DNA of 64,000 nucleotides from Blepharisma stoltei (GCA_914767885.1 CAJZBQ010000036.1:1-64000), one strand, 5' to 3'; positions 42,380 to 52,591 are shown, numbered from the stretch's first letter. Numbers and translations are program-made. Notes: generated from the letters alone by a model not told the origin.

Positions 42380-42660
42380 CATTTAAATAGGACTGAATAA
42401 GATTTATTTACATGTTGCCTATCACACTTAATTAAGATTTAGTTTAATTTTTATTAGCAAACGATTCAATAAGCCAGTTTTACAAAATAAGTTGCTAATT
42501 CTGTTTAATTTTTAATAAATTGCATTTTTTTTACACATTAAATTTATTCTTGTTAAGAAATGGTATATTTTCAAAAATAAAACAAAATTAATATAAAATT
42601 TATATTTAAAAAAATAACCTTCATTGAGCGAATTTTCTTCGATTATGGAGGGGGGGAATT
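42380..42660 (-). mobile_element. Eroded family-1 MITE remnant
   Basis: Contains the family core GCTAATTCTGTTTAATTTTTAATAAATTGC and ends with TTCGATTATGGAGGGGGG. The left terminus cannot be placed. Confidence 0.5.
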
Positions 42661-42949
42661 AAGCTTTTTGGACAATTTAAACCGATTCAAGTTAATTTTC
42701 TCTTAATTGTATAGTAACCTAGCCTCTTCCCTATTAATATGCAGCAAATATTCATTAGAATTGAGAAATAAACAATTTTCGACATTTTATTTGGTGAGGC
42801 TATTATTTTATTATAATTTTATAGAGATTAAGTGGGAAAATCAAGGCTTCATATATAAACACCTCTCAAAAAATTTTATTTCTCTCAAAAAAATAAATGA
42901 GAATTTTCAAACTTTGCTAAAGTTTTTAATAATTAAAATGATCCTTACT

Positions 42950-43337
42950 CCCCCCCCCCCTCCGTGAGCGAACAAAACCATTAGAAAAATCGCCATTTTT
43001 TGACCAAAAACCCACCCTCCGTGAGTGAACAAAAATTTTTTTAATAGAAAAAATTTTAATGGAAAAAAATTTTGATATATAAGTGATAATTAGTATAATG
43101 AAATCTAGAGCTAATTCTGTTTAATTTTAAACAAATTGCGTTTTTAAAACATAAATTTTGCAAATTAAATTAATATTTGCTTCCCAATTTTTGCAAATTA
43201 GGATTTTTTTTAAATTTTCGAAAAAAATATTTTTTATAAAATTTTATATATAAATTTTTTTTAAAAAAAAAAATTAACCCCCCTCCGTGAGCGAACAAAA
43301 TTTTTTTGTTCGCTCACGGAGGGGGGGGGGGGAGTTA
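42950..43337 (-). mobile_element. Family-1 poly-C MITE, young copy, inverted
   Basis: 388 bp flanked by TTA (42947-42949, 43335-43337). It is nearly identical to the copies at 18.7, 33.6 and 48.9 kb but in reverse orientation: hairpin end to the right, core GAAATCTAGAGCTAATTCTG. It lies outside recognised genes. Confidence 0.92.
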
Positions 43338-43614
43338 GGCAATATAAAAACAGGAAAATTTATTTTCTTTCACTTTTGATTGTTGAAATTTTTCTTTTCT
43401 TTATTTGCATTTCTATTAAAAAATAATATGCTTGCGATAAGATTGCCTTCCATCTAGACAACTAGTTTGCATCTCTATTTATTGGTTTTCAGCAAATTTT
43501 TTGATTACTTTCGATTTGAAATAAAGACTAATATTACTGATTACTTTTCACGTTCCATATTATTGGTGGTACAAAATAAAAGGAATTCCTGGAAATGGTA
43601 ATAAATCTATTTAA

Positions 43615-46034
43615 ATGTCCACTGACCAAGACGAAAAACTTATTTTTTCAGAACTTTTTAACCGCTTGAGAAGGGCCATATATAAATACTACTCTCAATG
43701 CCAAAAAAAGAGCAATAAATTTTTAACAAGAATTTCTTTGCAAAAAGAACAAACAACTGAGCTGGCTACATCACATTGATCAGAAGTTTCTAGAGAAAAT
43801 TGTTAAAATATAAAATTCTCTATTAAAAATTTATACCAAAATTTCTGAGCAACTGCCACACAATCAAAACTCAAAACTTTTCTATCAAAAGCATGCACAG
43901 GCTGAGCCAGTTTATTTAATCGGCTCACACACGAATCCGCAATGGGAAGTTGAGGTTCCTTTGTTGTACATAAAATAATATAGTGGCGTCGAAGGAAGAT
44001 GGACTCCGAGACACACTTCTATGGAGAAGGTAGCATCCATCCCGATAAAGCTTTAAAAAAAAAATGCCTCTGCAAGTTTTGAATCTTAACTTATTAGGTT
44101 CTGTATTTAACGCCATTCACGGGGTGGCCCCTCCCAGAGCTTCCCGCTGCTTCTTCGCCGCATAGGGCCCGCCGACCGTCTGGGGCCAGTCAGCCTCGAT
44201 CTCGAGTACGCGCCTCCGGAGCAGTGTTGCCGACTAAGGCGGACAAGTTTTGAATCAGGTCTTTAGGTTTCAGGATTCTTGCTGAAGATAAGGCTTTGTC
44301 TCTAACTAATGGTTTTGCCTCCATTTAATCTTTGCTTATCAGAACTAAGGCACATAAGCAAGAAGTGACTCTAATAGAGGTGGCTAATGATTAGGTTTTG
44401 TAAATTTACACCAGATAGATAGGCTAGTGACCTATCCTCTTATGTCCTGCTAATCTTTAAGTTGACTTTGTCGTACTCTTTAAAATACAAAGAATATTAT
44501 ATCGAATTATGGCTTCCTCAGGGTTCAGAATTTTTGCTGACCAAAAAGGGAAGCAAAATATTATATTTTTGTCTCTTAATTATCTCGTAGAGTAGGATGA
44601 TATTACCTTACTACTGCCAAATTAATGAAGTAAAGGATAATTGATGACTATCCAAAAAGGCAAAGCCCAGAAGGAACTTTAGTTAACTATGTAAGGCCAG
44701 CTAGGCCTACTTTAAAACCCCAAGCAGCAAAATTCCAATTTAAAAGCCAGTGCGCTTCTCAAGGAAAAAATCCTGAAACCAATGAAGATGCTTATTTTTC
44801 CTCAAGATTTGCGATAGGTGTAGCAGATGGGGTTGGAGGAGTTATAACACTTCGCATTAATTGCGAAAAAGGTCTGAAATGCAAAGTTCATCCTTCATCA
44901 TATGGGGCAATTTTCCATATATTACTGCACAAATAATAAGACCCCTCCGCAATTAATGCGAGTAATTATAAGAAAGATTTCGGGATCTCAAGCTCAGCAT
45001 TTTCTCATGAGTTAATGGAAAATTGCAAAAAAATTGCAGAAAAATACGACTCTGCCTTTGAAAGCAGCTCAAAGAAACTGAAGCATTTTCTCAGCAGCCC
45101 TTTAAGCGGAGACCAAATTATTTCTCAATCATATTCTCAAGTAATCAACGGAGGAAGCTCTACTTTTCTTTTATAACTAGAGATTTGCTTTAGCTAGATT
45201 AAAACCTTCCACTTATAATATTTTTATGAAAATAAAATTGTAAAATTTACTAAATATTTTATAAAATACAAATGAATCAACAATTATGATTGGCGCTCAA
45301 GCCAAGCTATATCTGGCTCTAAACGATAGCAAGTTTGCAAGGCTCCCATCTTAAAATATCAAATTTGGGAGACTCTTCGGTAATGGTCCTCCGAGAAGGC
45401 TACTCAGAGTTGGAAACAATTTTTAAATCTACCCCAAAGCAGCACTCCTTTAATTGTCCATACCAGCTTTCCAAAAAATTCACAAATTCCCAAATTGCAT
45501 CTCTGAAAAACCCAAAAAATATCCCAAAAGAAATTTTCTCGGATGAAGTTTCTGATGCTGACAAGTACAGCATCCAAATAAGAAAAGGCGACATTTTGGT
45601 CATTGGGACTGACGGGCTGTGGGATAATTTATTCACTGAAGAAGTTTTCGCAATTGTGAAAAAATCTTATGAAGAAAATAAAAATGATCTCAAAATTGCA
45701 GCAGAAAGGTTATAGGAGTTTACCATATATGGCCCGATAAGGGCAGTGGGTTCTCCGTGGAATCCCTCTGCTGGTTGAGCCAACCAGTGAATTGGTCAAA
45801 CCAACGCACTGAGTTAGTTTTGACCAACAGAGGGATTCCAGGAGAAACCCACGACCCTTATCGGGTCATATAGGGAAAACTCCTATAGTTTCTGAAGCTA
45901 AAAATCGAATGAGCAGCTGGGATGCTACGCCTTTTAGTTTGGAAAGTTCTAAACACACAGGAAAAAATTTTACGGGTGGAAAGCGAGATGATGTGACTGT
46001 AATAGTAGCCTCCATCAATGATATCGCCGTTTAA
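43615..46034 (+). CDS. PTC7-type PP2C protein phosphatase, six IESs
   Basis: After removing six insertions 1269 nt (423 codons) remain, an exact multiple of three. The N-terminus (MSTDQDEKLIFSELFNRLRR) is unlike metazoan PPTC7. Phosphatase motifs follow in order: NEDAYFSSRFAIGVADGVGG (metal-binding Asp), GGSSTFLLASLQGSHLKISN joined to LGDSS, QHSFNCPYQL (typical of PTC7), GDILVIGTDGLWDNL and RDDVTVIVASI at the end. These are the metal-coordinating acidic residues of PP2C. PTC7 relatives are often mitochondrial; no clear transit peptide is visible here. TGA is Trp at 43777. A truncated relative follows at 46328. Confidence 0.85.
43806..43914. other. Probable IES, about 109 bp, N-terminal part of PTC7 gene
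   Basis: The upstream frame (SHWSEVSRENC) meets TAA at 43804, and the downstream frame (YLIGSHTNPQW) differs. Joining TA 43804 to TA 43913 is open and in frame. No inverted repeat was found, so the exact edges are uncertain. Confidence 0.5.
43969..44475 (+). mobile_element. SINE-like retroelement with 11-bp target duplication
   Basis: 507 bp inside the PTC7 gene. The flanks CTTTGTTGTAC and CTTTGTCGTAC are direct repeats with one mismatch. The element start ATAGTGGCGTCGAAGGAAG, GATGGACTCCGAGACACAC matches the 52.5-kb element (- strand: ATGGTGACGTTGACGGAA, TTGGACTCCGAGGCGCAC). Joining the TAs in the repeats gives EVPLL-YSLKYKEYY. The pseudogene at 46328 has the uninterrupted site (CCTTTGTCTTATTCTTTAAA). 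Confidence 0.85.
44561..44639. other. IES, about 79 bp, in PTC7 gene
   Basis: Sequence after AAGGGAAGCAAAATA reaches TAG in frame; the frame resumes at ATTGATGACTATCC. The pseudogene has AAAGGGAAATAAATTACTAATTAATGACTATCC, so only a few bases separate these anchors there. Exact left TA is uncertain. Confidence 0.65.
44845..44970. other. IES, 126 bp, TATA-edged with inverted repeats
   Basis: Edges GTTATAACACTTCGC and GAGTAATTATAAG. The inner ends TAACACTTCGCATTAATTGCG and TAATTACTCGCATTAATTGCG are inverted repeats. Keeping the outer TA joins ADGVGGV to KKDFGISSSAF; the other TA choices shift frame. Confidence 0.85.
45174..45328. other. IES, 155 bp, in PTC7 gene
   Basis: Joins GGSSTFLL to ASLQGSHLKISNLGDS via TA 45172 and TA 45327, restoring the PP2C core. 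Inner ends TAACTAGAG and TCGTTTAGAG are a loose inverted repeat. Confidence 0.82.
45713..45887. mobile_element. IES with about 63-bp inverted repeats
   Basis: 175 bp. Edges GGTTATAGGAGTTTACC and AACTCCTATAGTTTC. The two arms are complementary for about 63 bases with a few differences (TAGGAGTTT.CC.TATATG, CCCGATAAGGG, GGAATCCCTCTG.TGGT). Removal gives ERL-VSEAKNRM. The pseudogene at 46.97 kb reads GAAAGGTTAGTTAGC, matching the predicted scar GAAAGGTTAGTTTC. Confidence 0.9.
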
Positions 46035-46327
46035 TTGTACCTAACATAAATTTTTATAAATAAATCATAGAGTCAACAAAAAAATATATCTAAGATTATT
46101 TTAATTTAAAATGATTTATTAAAAACTATTTAGACCAATATATGCCACCCTTAATAGAAGCTGCTGTTCTTTACCAAACTTTATTTTTCTATATAACTTT
46201 CGGAGTTTTCTTAAACCCATAAATATACCAAACAAAGATAGGTTGCTAGCTGTATTTTCTCAGCGCCATTTTATTGGTATAAAGTCTGCATTTTCTTATA
46301 AATTTTAATAAATCTCTTTAAACAATT

Positions 46328-47124
46328 ATGAATTTTGAAGAAATACTTTCAGAACTTTTCAACCGTTTGAGAAGGGCTATATAAATACTACACTATATGT
46401 CAAAAACGGAACAATAAGGGTTTCTTTCAAAAAAAGCTAACTATTGAGCCTGATTACCTCATTGTTTCTCATACAAATCCTCAATGAAGAGTTGAGATTC
46501 CTTTGTCTTATTCTTTAAAATACAAATAATATTTCACCCGAAATATGACTTCCTCACTACCCCACTTTATTAGTGGGCAACATTGTTTTACTCTTAATGA
46601 AGAGGTCAATCTTTTCGAAATTTTATTTAAAATTTTTTTATATAAAACAGTTTTTGCTCACTAATCAAATCCTAAATAGGACTGTTCTTCGGTTTTGCTC
46701 ACTACCAAAGGTGGAGTCAGGGTTCGACCAAAAAGGGAAATAAATTACTAATTAATGACTATCCATAACGAAATAACTTGAAAGAGATTTTATTGAACTA
46801 TTTAAGGCCAGTAAAGCCTTCTTTATGGCATCAACTAAATTTCAATTTAAAAGCAATAGCATTTCTCAAGGCAAAAATTCTCAAAATAGCGAAGATGCTT
46901 ATTTTTCCACAATTGTTAAAAAATCTTAAAGAAAATTAAAATGATCTCAAAAGCGTAGCGGAAAGGTTAGTTAGCAAAAAAAGAATGAGTATTTGAGAAG
47001 AGAAACCATTTATTTTGAAAAGTTCTAAATTTACAGGAAAAAAAATCATTGGCAGTAAAAGAGATGATATTGCAGTTATCATAGCTTCTATCAATGAAAT
47101 TGATATTTCATTTTGTTTAATTTA
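46328..47124 (+). pseudogene. Truncated PTC7-type phosphatase pseudogene
   Basis: It starts MNFEEILSELFNRLRRAI, close to the neighbouring gene, then has in-frame stops. It keeps PDYLIVSHTNPQW, VEIPLSYSLKYK, GKNSQNSEDAYFS and then jumps directly to the IVKKS...VAERLVS..K and KRDDIAVIIASINEI parts. The catalytic middle (ADGVGG to TDGLWDN) is deleted. It lacks the retroelement and the long-inverted-repeat IES of the intact copy, and it carries an unrelated 163-bp insertion of its own. Confidence 0.85.
46557..46719. mobile_element. Small MITE in the phosphatase pseudogene
   Basis: 163 bp flanked by TCA. Relative to the intact copy (TTCCTCAGGGTTC) the pseudogene reads TTCCTCA, insert, TCAGGGTTC. 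Ends CTACCCCACTTTATTAGTGG and CTCCACCTTTGGTAGTGAGC (inverted) are similar, and GTGAGCAAAA recalls the family-1 terminus. Confidence 0.7.
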
Positions 47125-47272
47125 AATTATTATATAAAAACAATCATTTCACTCATAAACAAAATTTTTATCAATTATTTATAAGCTGGATTATAGGTTA
47201 TTTAACAAAATTTTATCTTTCTTAATTATAAATTCAAGGAAAATAAGCAATTTTGTAGATTACAAATAAATT

Positions 47273-48790
47273 ATGGGAGATTTATATCAAACTTTGAGCG
47301 AACTTCTCAGCGAAAATCCTGCATTCAGGGATATTCCAGATATTTCGAAGTCACAAGGAAAATCTTATGACTCACTCTCAAAAAAAATTAGCGAATATCT
47401 CAAAAATTTTTGTCAATTGATACGAAATAATGGAGATCCTGATGCTATTAATCAACTCTTTCGCTCACTCACCATACCAATTTTAGCGTGCACAGATATT
47501 CAGGTCCTTCTAGAGCTTTTTGAATCATTGCGTGAAAATCCTGATGCCTTCATTGAAAAATTTTATATAAAATCTCGATGCTATGTGCTTATAAACACAA
47601 TTCCCAAAGAAACCAACTTCGAAAGCTATTTGATGAGCTCTGTTAATTATATCCTAAAAATGAGGCAAAATGAGTTTGATACGAGGGGCACAGAAATGAT
47701 TTTTGCTAATTATTGTTTAAAATACATGGAAGAAAACTTAAACAACAAAACTTCTCATAAACTAGCAAAGAAAATCGAAGATATTATTGACCCAATGGAT
47801 TTTAGACGATTTAAGAAGCTTAAAGAAGACCTTGCAAATAGCAATATAAATAAAGAACTCAATAGACAAGATTTCAGATTCCTCGAAGAAATTTATTCCA
47901 ATAATAAGGGTAATTTTTCAATAAAAGTCCACAAAGGAATGTGACGAAATCCAAGGAATGAGGAAGTTGAAGTAGCTATAAAAGTATACAAGTTCAGCTC
48001 AAAAACTGAGAAAAACGAGAGATATACAAAAATGATAGAAACTGAGTCCGATATTTTACAAAAAATTAATGCTTATGACAATAAGCATTATGACAACCAT
48101 TTTGTGAAATATTATGGGTATGTAAAAATTGATGAAGAGCCATTCGCTGAGTATTGGGTAGTGATGGAGCTCTATGAAGAGACTTTGATAGAGTATGCCA
48201 GAAAAAACGTGCCTTCAGATAAAAAAGTCCTGGAGTTTGCAAAGCAGCTGCTTGAAGGGCTAGCCATTCTTCACGAAAAAAATATTGCCCATCTAGACAT
48301 AAAGCCGCAAAATATTTTCGTGCAAAAAAGAAAGGGAAAGAGAGAAGGGGAAGAGGAAATTTCTTTGAAAATTGCTGATTTTAATATTTCACTGGATTTA
48401 GGCAAAAATCAAGGACGTCTATACCCTGTTCAAGGGACACCAGGATTTATGGCCCCAGAGCTAGAAGAAGCTTATGAGAGATCTAAAGCCTCAAATGACC
48501 CTTTGAAAAAAGCAATAATTTATGATCCGAAAAAGGCTGATATGTTCTCTCTAGGGCTTACTTTAGGCCAATGCTTGAGAGGGAAAGGAATAGGAAATGG
48601 GTTTAGCTGGGACACAAGCCAGAGGGAATTATCTGACTTTATTAATCGATACAAAAAATCCAAATTGGGTGCGGTTTTAGAATATACATTAAAACGTGAA
48701 CCAAACCAAAGACTTGACGCTGATAGGATTATAAGAAAACTAAATGGCGAAGAAGATGAAGAAGAAAAAAAAATAGAATTAGAAGAATAA
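47273..48790 (+). CDS. Serine/threonine protein kinase with DFN motif
   Basis: 505 residues in one frame; a single TGA (47942) is read as Trp. The first 215 residues are helical and unrecognised. The kinase domain starts near 220 (FSIKVHKGMWRN, lacking a clear GxGxxG loop), with VAIK lysine, a helix-C region, hinge VVMELYEETL, catalytic loop HLDIKPQN, GTPGFMAPE and a normal subdomain IX-XI (DMFSLGLTLGQ). The magnesium-binding DFG is DFN (IADFNISLD). HLD instead of HRD and DFN instead of DFG are unusual, but Lys, catalytic Asp, Asn and both metal-binding Asp are kept, so activity is plausible. No IES found. Confidence 0.88.
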
Positions 48791-48937
48791 ATTAATGGAA
48801 AATTATTATAAAAATTGATAAATTTTTCATTTTAATCCTTGTAGAAGATAAATATTATTGTAAATGAAAATAAGTTGCTGATTATTAATTTTGATAGAAA
48901 TTAAGATTAATTGAAATTATTATGTTTTATCTTCTTA

Positions 48938-49327
48938 CTCCCCCCCCCCCTCCGTGAGCGAACAAAAAAAAAATTTTGTTCGCTCACGGAGGGGGTTAAT
49001 TTTTTTTTTTTAAAAAAAATTTATATATAAAATTTTATAAAAAATATTTTTTTCGAAATTTAAAAAAATCCTAATTTGCAAAAATTGGGAAGCAAATATT
49101 AATTTAATTTGCAAAATTTATGTTTTTTAAAACGCAATTTGTTTAAAATTAAACAGAATTAGCTCTAGATTTCATTATACTAATTATCACTTATATATCA
49201 AAATTTTTTTCCATTAAAATTTTTTCTATTAAAACAATTTTTGTTCACTCACGGAGGGTGGGTTTTTGGTCAAAAAATGGCGATTTTTCTAATGGTTTTG
49301 TTCGCTCACGGAGGGGGGGGGGAGTTA
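48938..49327 (+). mobile_element. Family-1 poly-C MITE, young copy
   Basis: 390 bp flanked by TTA (48935-48937, 49325-49327), nearly identical to 18.7 and 33.6 kb in the same orientation. It lies between the kinase and the transporter genes. Confidence 0.92.
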
Positions 49328-49606
49328 GTCTAATATAATCTATATGAATTGTTAACAATTCTAATTGAACTTATAATTAAGTTGTTGGAAACTTTCTAAG
49401 AAAATAGACTAAAACCCAAGACAGCACTACTTTCTACTCCTCTTTCTACCACAAATTTTTAACCAAATCCTCTTTTTTGGCTAACGCTTGATCTCACAAG
49501 TGCTTATCCAAGCCCAATTTCAGAATTTTTAAATATTCCCCAACCCAAAATCCTCAGAAAAGTTTATACAAGATTGCTAGATTATTCAAGCTACTTAAAA
49601 GATTTA

Positions 49607-51677
49607 TTAGCAGAAGGGCTGGAATCCGTACTTAGCGGTGCCTTTTTCTTCCTCTTTGTACATCTTTCTTATTCCATATGCCAATATAAGCAAAAATGCA
49701 CAAATATACACAGTTCCCAGGCAGAACACGATAATTGAAGGTCTTTTTTGCTTTTCCACAATCTTTTTTACGATTAAAATCCCAGCTGCTGAGCCAATCA
49801 CAGAAAAAGCCATGAGCCAAAGTGAGTAATTTTCTGTGACCATGCCAGCTTTTAGGAATAAAATGAAATTCAAGCTAGATGTGAGGACAACAATGACAGA
49901 AGAAGTGGCTGCTGACACTTCTGGCCTAATCCCGAATGCCAGCTGAACAGGACCCATGATAACGCCTCCACTGATTCCTATTAATCCTGAGGTAAAGCCT
50001 GCGATAAACGAAAAGCACATAAGCATGATGCTTTCTTTGAAATGCCACCTTAGGTCATGGGCATCATAGTCATAGCCCAGTTCTATGCTATTTATATTAA
50101 ATTTACCTCAGCCAAATTAGTATAAAATAATAAACTTCATATGTAAAATTTGCCTGATTTAGTATAACTTATGATGAGTTTGCCTATTAAGGTGCCTTGC
50201 AAGAATGAGACCAATTAAAATCATAGAAACGATAAAGCCTCCTACAAATCCCCAATATTGATCTGAACAAAGTTCCCAGCCTCCGATGGACTTCACATTA
50301 GTGTCCCCTCTAAAAAAAGCAGCAAGAATTGCCCACGCATAAATCGCACAAATAATGAAAATATGAAAAGGATAGTAAACCTTGCCTTCTTCTTTGTAAA
50401 TTTCTTGAAGCTCAGAATGGATGTCTCTTATAGGTCTGCCTGTCTCCTCTTCGACAATAACAAAACTAGCGTGCCTTTTCTTTCCATATTCTAGCTGATT
50501 TTGTGAATTTTCTTCTTCATGCTCGAAGTTATCTTGGTCTTTCTCTAGCTCGTCATCTGGCTCAATGATTTCGAAGGGCTCATATTAAAAAACCATTCAT
50601 ACGGGTTTTTCTATTTAAATGATTGAGAATGAAACTCCTTTTTCAAGAAAATTTATAGCTTTTTTTATGTTGTCCATCCTTCATCGAATGAAAGAGATCT
50701 TCTATAATGAATTGGGAGAGAAAAAGCCTTATTTTCTCCTTCAGTCATTTTAATAGGAAAAAATCAGAAAAAATCGTTTTTTTGGCTAACCCAATTTCAA
50801 GCTCATCATTTTTGTTCTCTGCCTTAAACTCAATAGTATCTATTTCAACGGTGTCTTGATGGGTAACCTTCATTATGGTTGAGACTCTCTTAATTTTGGT
50901 CTCTTTTTTGTAATACACATATAGGAATTGCCCGAGGATGGCGCTATCTTGCGCCATCCTCGGGCAATTCAAAAATGGCCCCACACCGGGAATCGAACCC
51001 ACGTGTGGGGCCATTTTTGGTGTGTGGCCAACATCGACTTACACGCACCAAAAATGGCCCCACACGTGGGTTCGATTCCCAGTGTGGGGCCATTTTTTGG
51101 ATTGCCCGAGGATGGCGCAAGATAGCGCCATCCTCGGGCAATTCCTATATCCTTTGTGGAAAGTAATTATAGCCAACGTCAATGTCACAAGAATAAGGAT
51201 TGCTAAAATTAGCCATGTAGGGAACCCTATGTTGAGGAAAACCCCAATTGAGCTTCCAAGGAGAAGAGGGGCCACCTCAAGCATGAGGATGTCGTAAAAA
51301 ATCAGGGGACGGTCCCTTGCAGGATGCCTGCTCTTGAATTTTAAAAAGACTGCAATAATGCTTCCACTCATTATAATGACCTGAACTATCGGGATCACCA
51401 TGTGTGTCTCGAAGTTAAATATCAGGAGCAGAAAAGCAATCATGATTGAGCTACCACCAATTCCACCGGCATTGGATAAAGCACTCATCAAAAACACCAG
51501 GATTGTACCTGCTACTTCCTGTCCGCTCAATGGCATCAAGTCCTTGTGGACACATTTGCCGACCTCTTCGTTGCAGTGGTTCATAGGGTCGCAGTCACTG
51601 TCTTTTTTGCATTTTGGTGAGAATTTGTTTTGAGCTGTCACTAAAGCGATAAGAAGGATAAGGAGTATTAGCCTCAT
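49607..51677 (-). CDS. TauE/SafE (DUF81) family transporter with Cys-rich N-terminus
   Basis: The start is set at the ATG of MRLILLILLIALVTAQ, a signal peptide. A short Cys-rich lumenal domain follows (CKKDSDCDPMNHCNEEVGKC). Two blocks of helices carry the TauE/SafE hallmark GGIGGSS (N-terminal half) and GLIGISGGVIMGP (C-terminal half). About eight to nine helices are visible. Between the halves lies a charged cytoplasmic loop (EPDDELEKDQDNFEHEEE). Three IESs (228, 73, 72 bp) are proposed; their removal gives 566 codons including the stop. The family moves sulfite, sulfonates or other anions across membranes; the substrate here is unknown. Ciliates have many such fused-loop members. Confidence 0.8.
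50095..50166. other. IES, 72 bp, TATA-edged
   Basis: Coding-strand edges AAGTTATACTAAATC and TTAATATAAATAGC. Joining the outer TAs gives THHKL-NSIELGYDYD; reading through gives TAA. Inner ends TACTAAAT and TATTAAATTTACC match the 72-bp IES at 22.8 kb. Confidence 0.8.
50585..50657. other. Probable IES, about 73 bp
   Basis: Joining TA 50656 and TA 50583 links ...DGQHKKSY to EPFEIIEPDD and makes the total length a multiple of three. The upstream piece needs one TGA as Trp, and an alternative frame (MTEGENKAFSLP) looks equally protein-like, so this join is less certain. Confidence 0.5.
50922..51149. mobile_element. Palindromic IES carrying tRNA T-arm-like minihelices
   Basis: 228 bp. The edges are TATAGGAATTGCCCGAGG on both sides (inverted), with a GGATGGCGC..GCGCCATCC hairpin in each arm. 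Inside are two inverted copies of GGCCCCACAC..GTGGGTTCGATTCCCA..GTGTGGGGCC, a helix closed by a canonical T-loop TTCGATT. GGTTCGATTCC fits the pol III B-box. Removal restores FHKGY-VYYKKETK of the transporter. Confidence 0.9.
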
Positions 51678-51778
51678 TTTTGTAAACAATAATGACCAGT
51701 TATTATAACTGGTAATAACATGTCTTTTGGATTTATTCGAAGATTAAATTTATTAAATCTCCTACTAACTCCCACCTT

Positions 51779-52042
51779 ATCATGAGCATAAAAACTATTG
51801 GGAAAATCCCTAGGTAAAAGCGTCCTCTATGACCAAACAAAAATATTTTTATGAAAAATTTAATATATAAGGGAGAATTTTTAAGGAAGCATCTTGCTAA
51901 TTCTGTTTAATTTTAAATACTTAGATTTTAAACCATAAATTTTTTACAAATTTATTAATGTCCGCTTTTCATTATATAAATTTTTAAAAAAAATTAATCA
52001 TTTATTAGCTAGCAAAATTTTTTGTTCGTTATGTTAGGGTAA
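51779..52042 (-). mobile_element. Old family-1 MITE
   Basis: 264 bp flanked by TAA (51776-51778, 52040-52042). Diverged ends CTCCCACCTTATCATGAGCA and TTGTTCGTTATGTTAGGG; core CTAATTCTGTTTAATTTTAAA. It lies upstream of the transporter gene. Confidence 0.7.
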
Positions 52043-52132
52043 GCAAAACCTATGATTTTAGAAGAAAAATTATTTGCAATACAATAATATAATATTAGCT
52101 AACAGTAGTAATACTTATATCTTCTATGATTA

Positions 52133-52579
52133 AGTTAAGTTAAGTTAGTTTTGTAAGGCCATACGCGGCTGAGCCACGGACCTCAACACCTCAGCTCGAA
52201 AGACAACGCCCGGTCAGGTTCTGATGTGGCCATACTCCTAGGCCCGACGCCATCTTGATTTCTGTTCAGAACCACCTGTCCAAGGGATCAGCTCCTTTGG
52301 ACAGAGCCACTTCTGTCTGAGTGCCCCGATGGTCCCGATGAAGGAAGACAATGTGGTAGGATAAACCTGTCTAACCCGTCTGGCAGGGACAGGAAAACCT
52401 TCGGGGGAGAAATAAAACTTGCTCTTCAGCACGGCTTCCCCACAACTGAAGGCCTACTTAGGACAGGAATGAGACCTGTGTCTTCAGCTTCATCAGCAAT
52501 GGGTCCTACCAACTCCATAGGAGGTGCGCCTCGGAGTCCAATTTCCGTCAACGTCACCATTTTATTTCTTCTATGATTA
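52133..52579 (-). mobile_element. SINE-like retroelement, minus orientation
   Basis: The body (52133-52566) is GC-rich. On the - strand it begins AAATGGTGACGTTGACGG and ends in a tail of AACTT repeats. The flanks are perfect 13-bp direct repeats TCTTCTATGATTA (52120-52132, 52567-52579), containing TA. The start matches the 44-kb element. No protein-coding domain was recognised. Confidence 0.85.
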
Positions 52580-52591
52580 GGCATATTAATT

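Noticed and set aside
42707-42967. 86-codon + strand ORF ending in a run of prolines
   Set aside because: It lies in a MITE remnant and runs into the poly-C cap of the next MITE; the prolines are just the C run.
41048-43614. An additional protein gene in the MITE-rich region
   Set aside because: Everything with coding-like length overlaps MITE termini; no frame stays open even with TGA as Trp.
50978-51098. Complete tRNA genes inside the palindromic IES
   Set aside because: Only acceptor/T-arm-like helices are present; there is no D arm or anticodon arm.
50928-51300. Several overlapping ORFs on both strands repeating MAPH..GSIP..GP
   Set aside because: They are translations of the palindromic IES arms in different frames, not genes.
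52150-52250. Resemblance of the + strand to a 5S rRNA (GGCCATAC near the start, GCCCGGTCAGGTTCTGATG later)
   Set aside because: The element's tail and start place its transcribed strand on the minus side, so the match would be antisense. Conserved 5S positions are not kept consistently.
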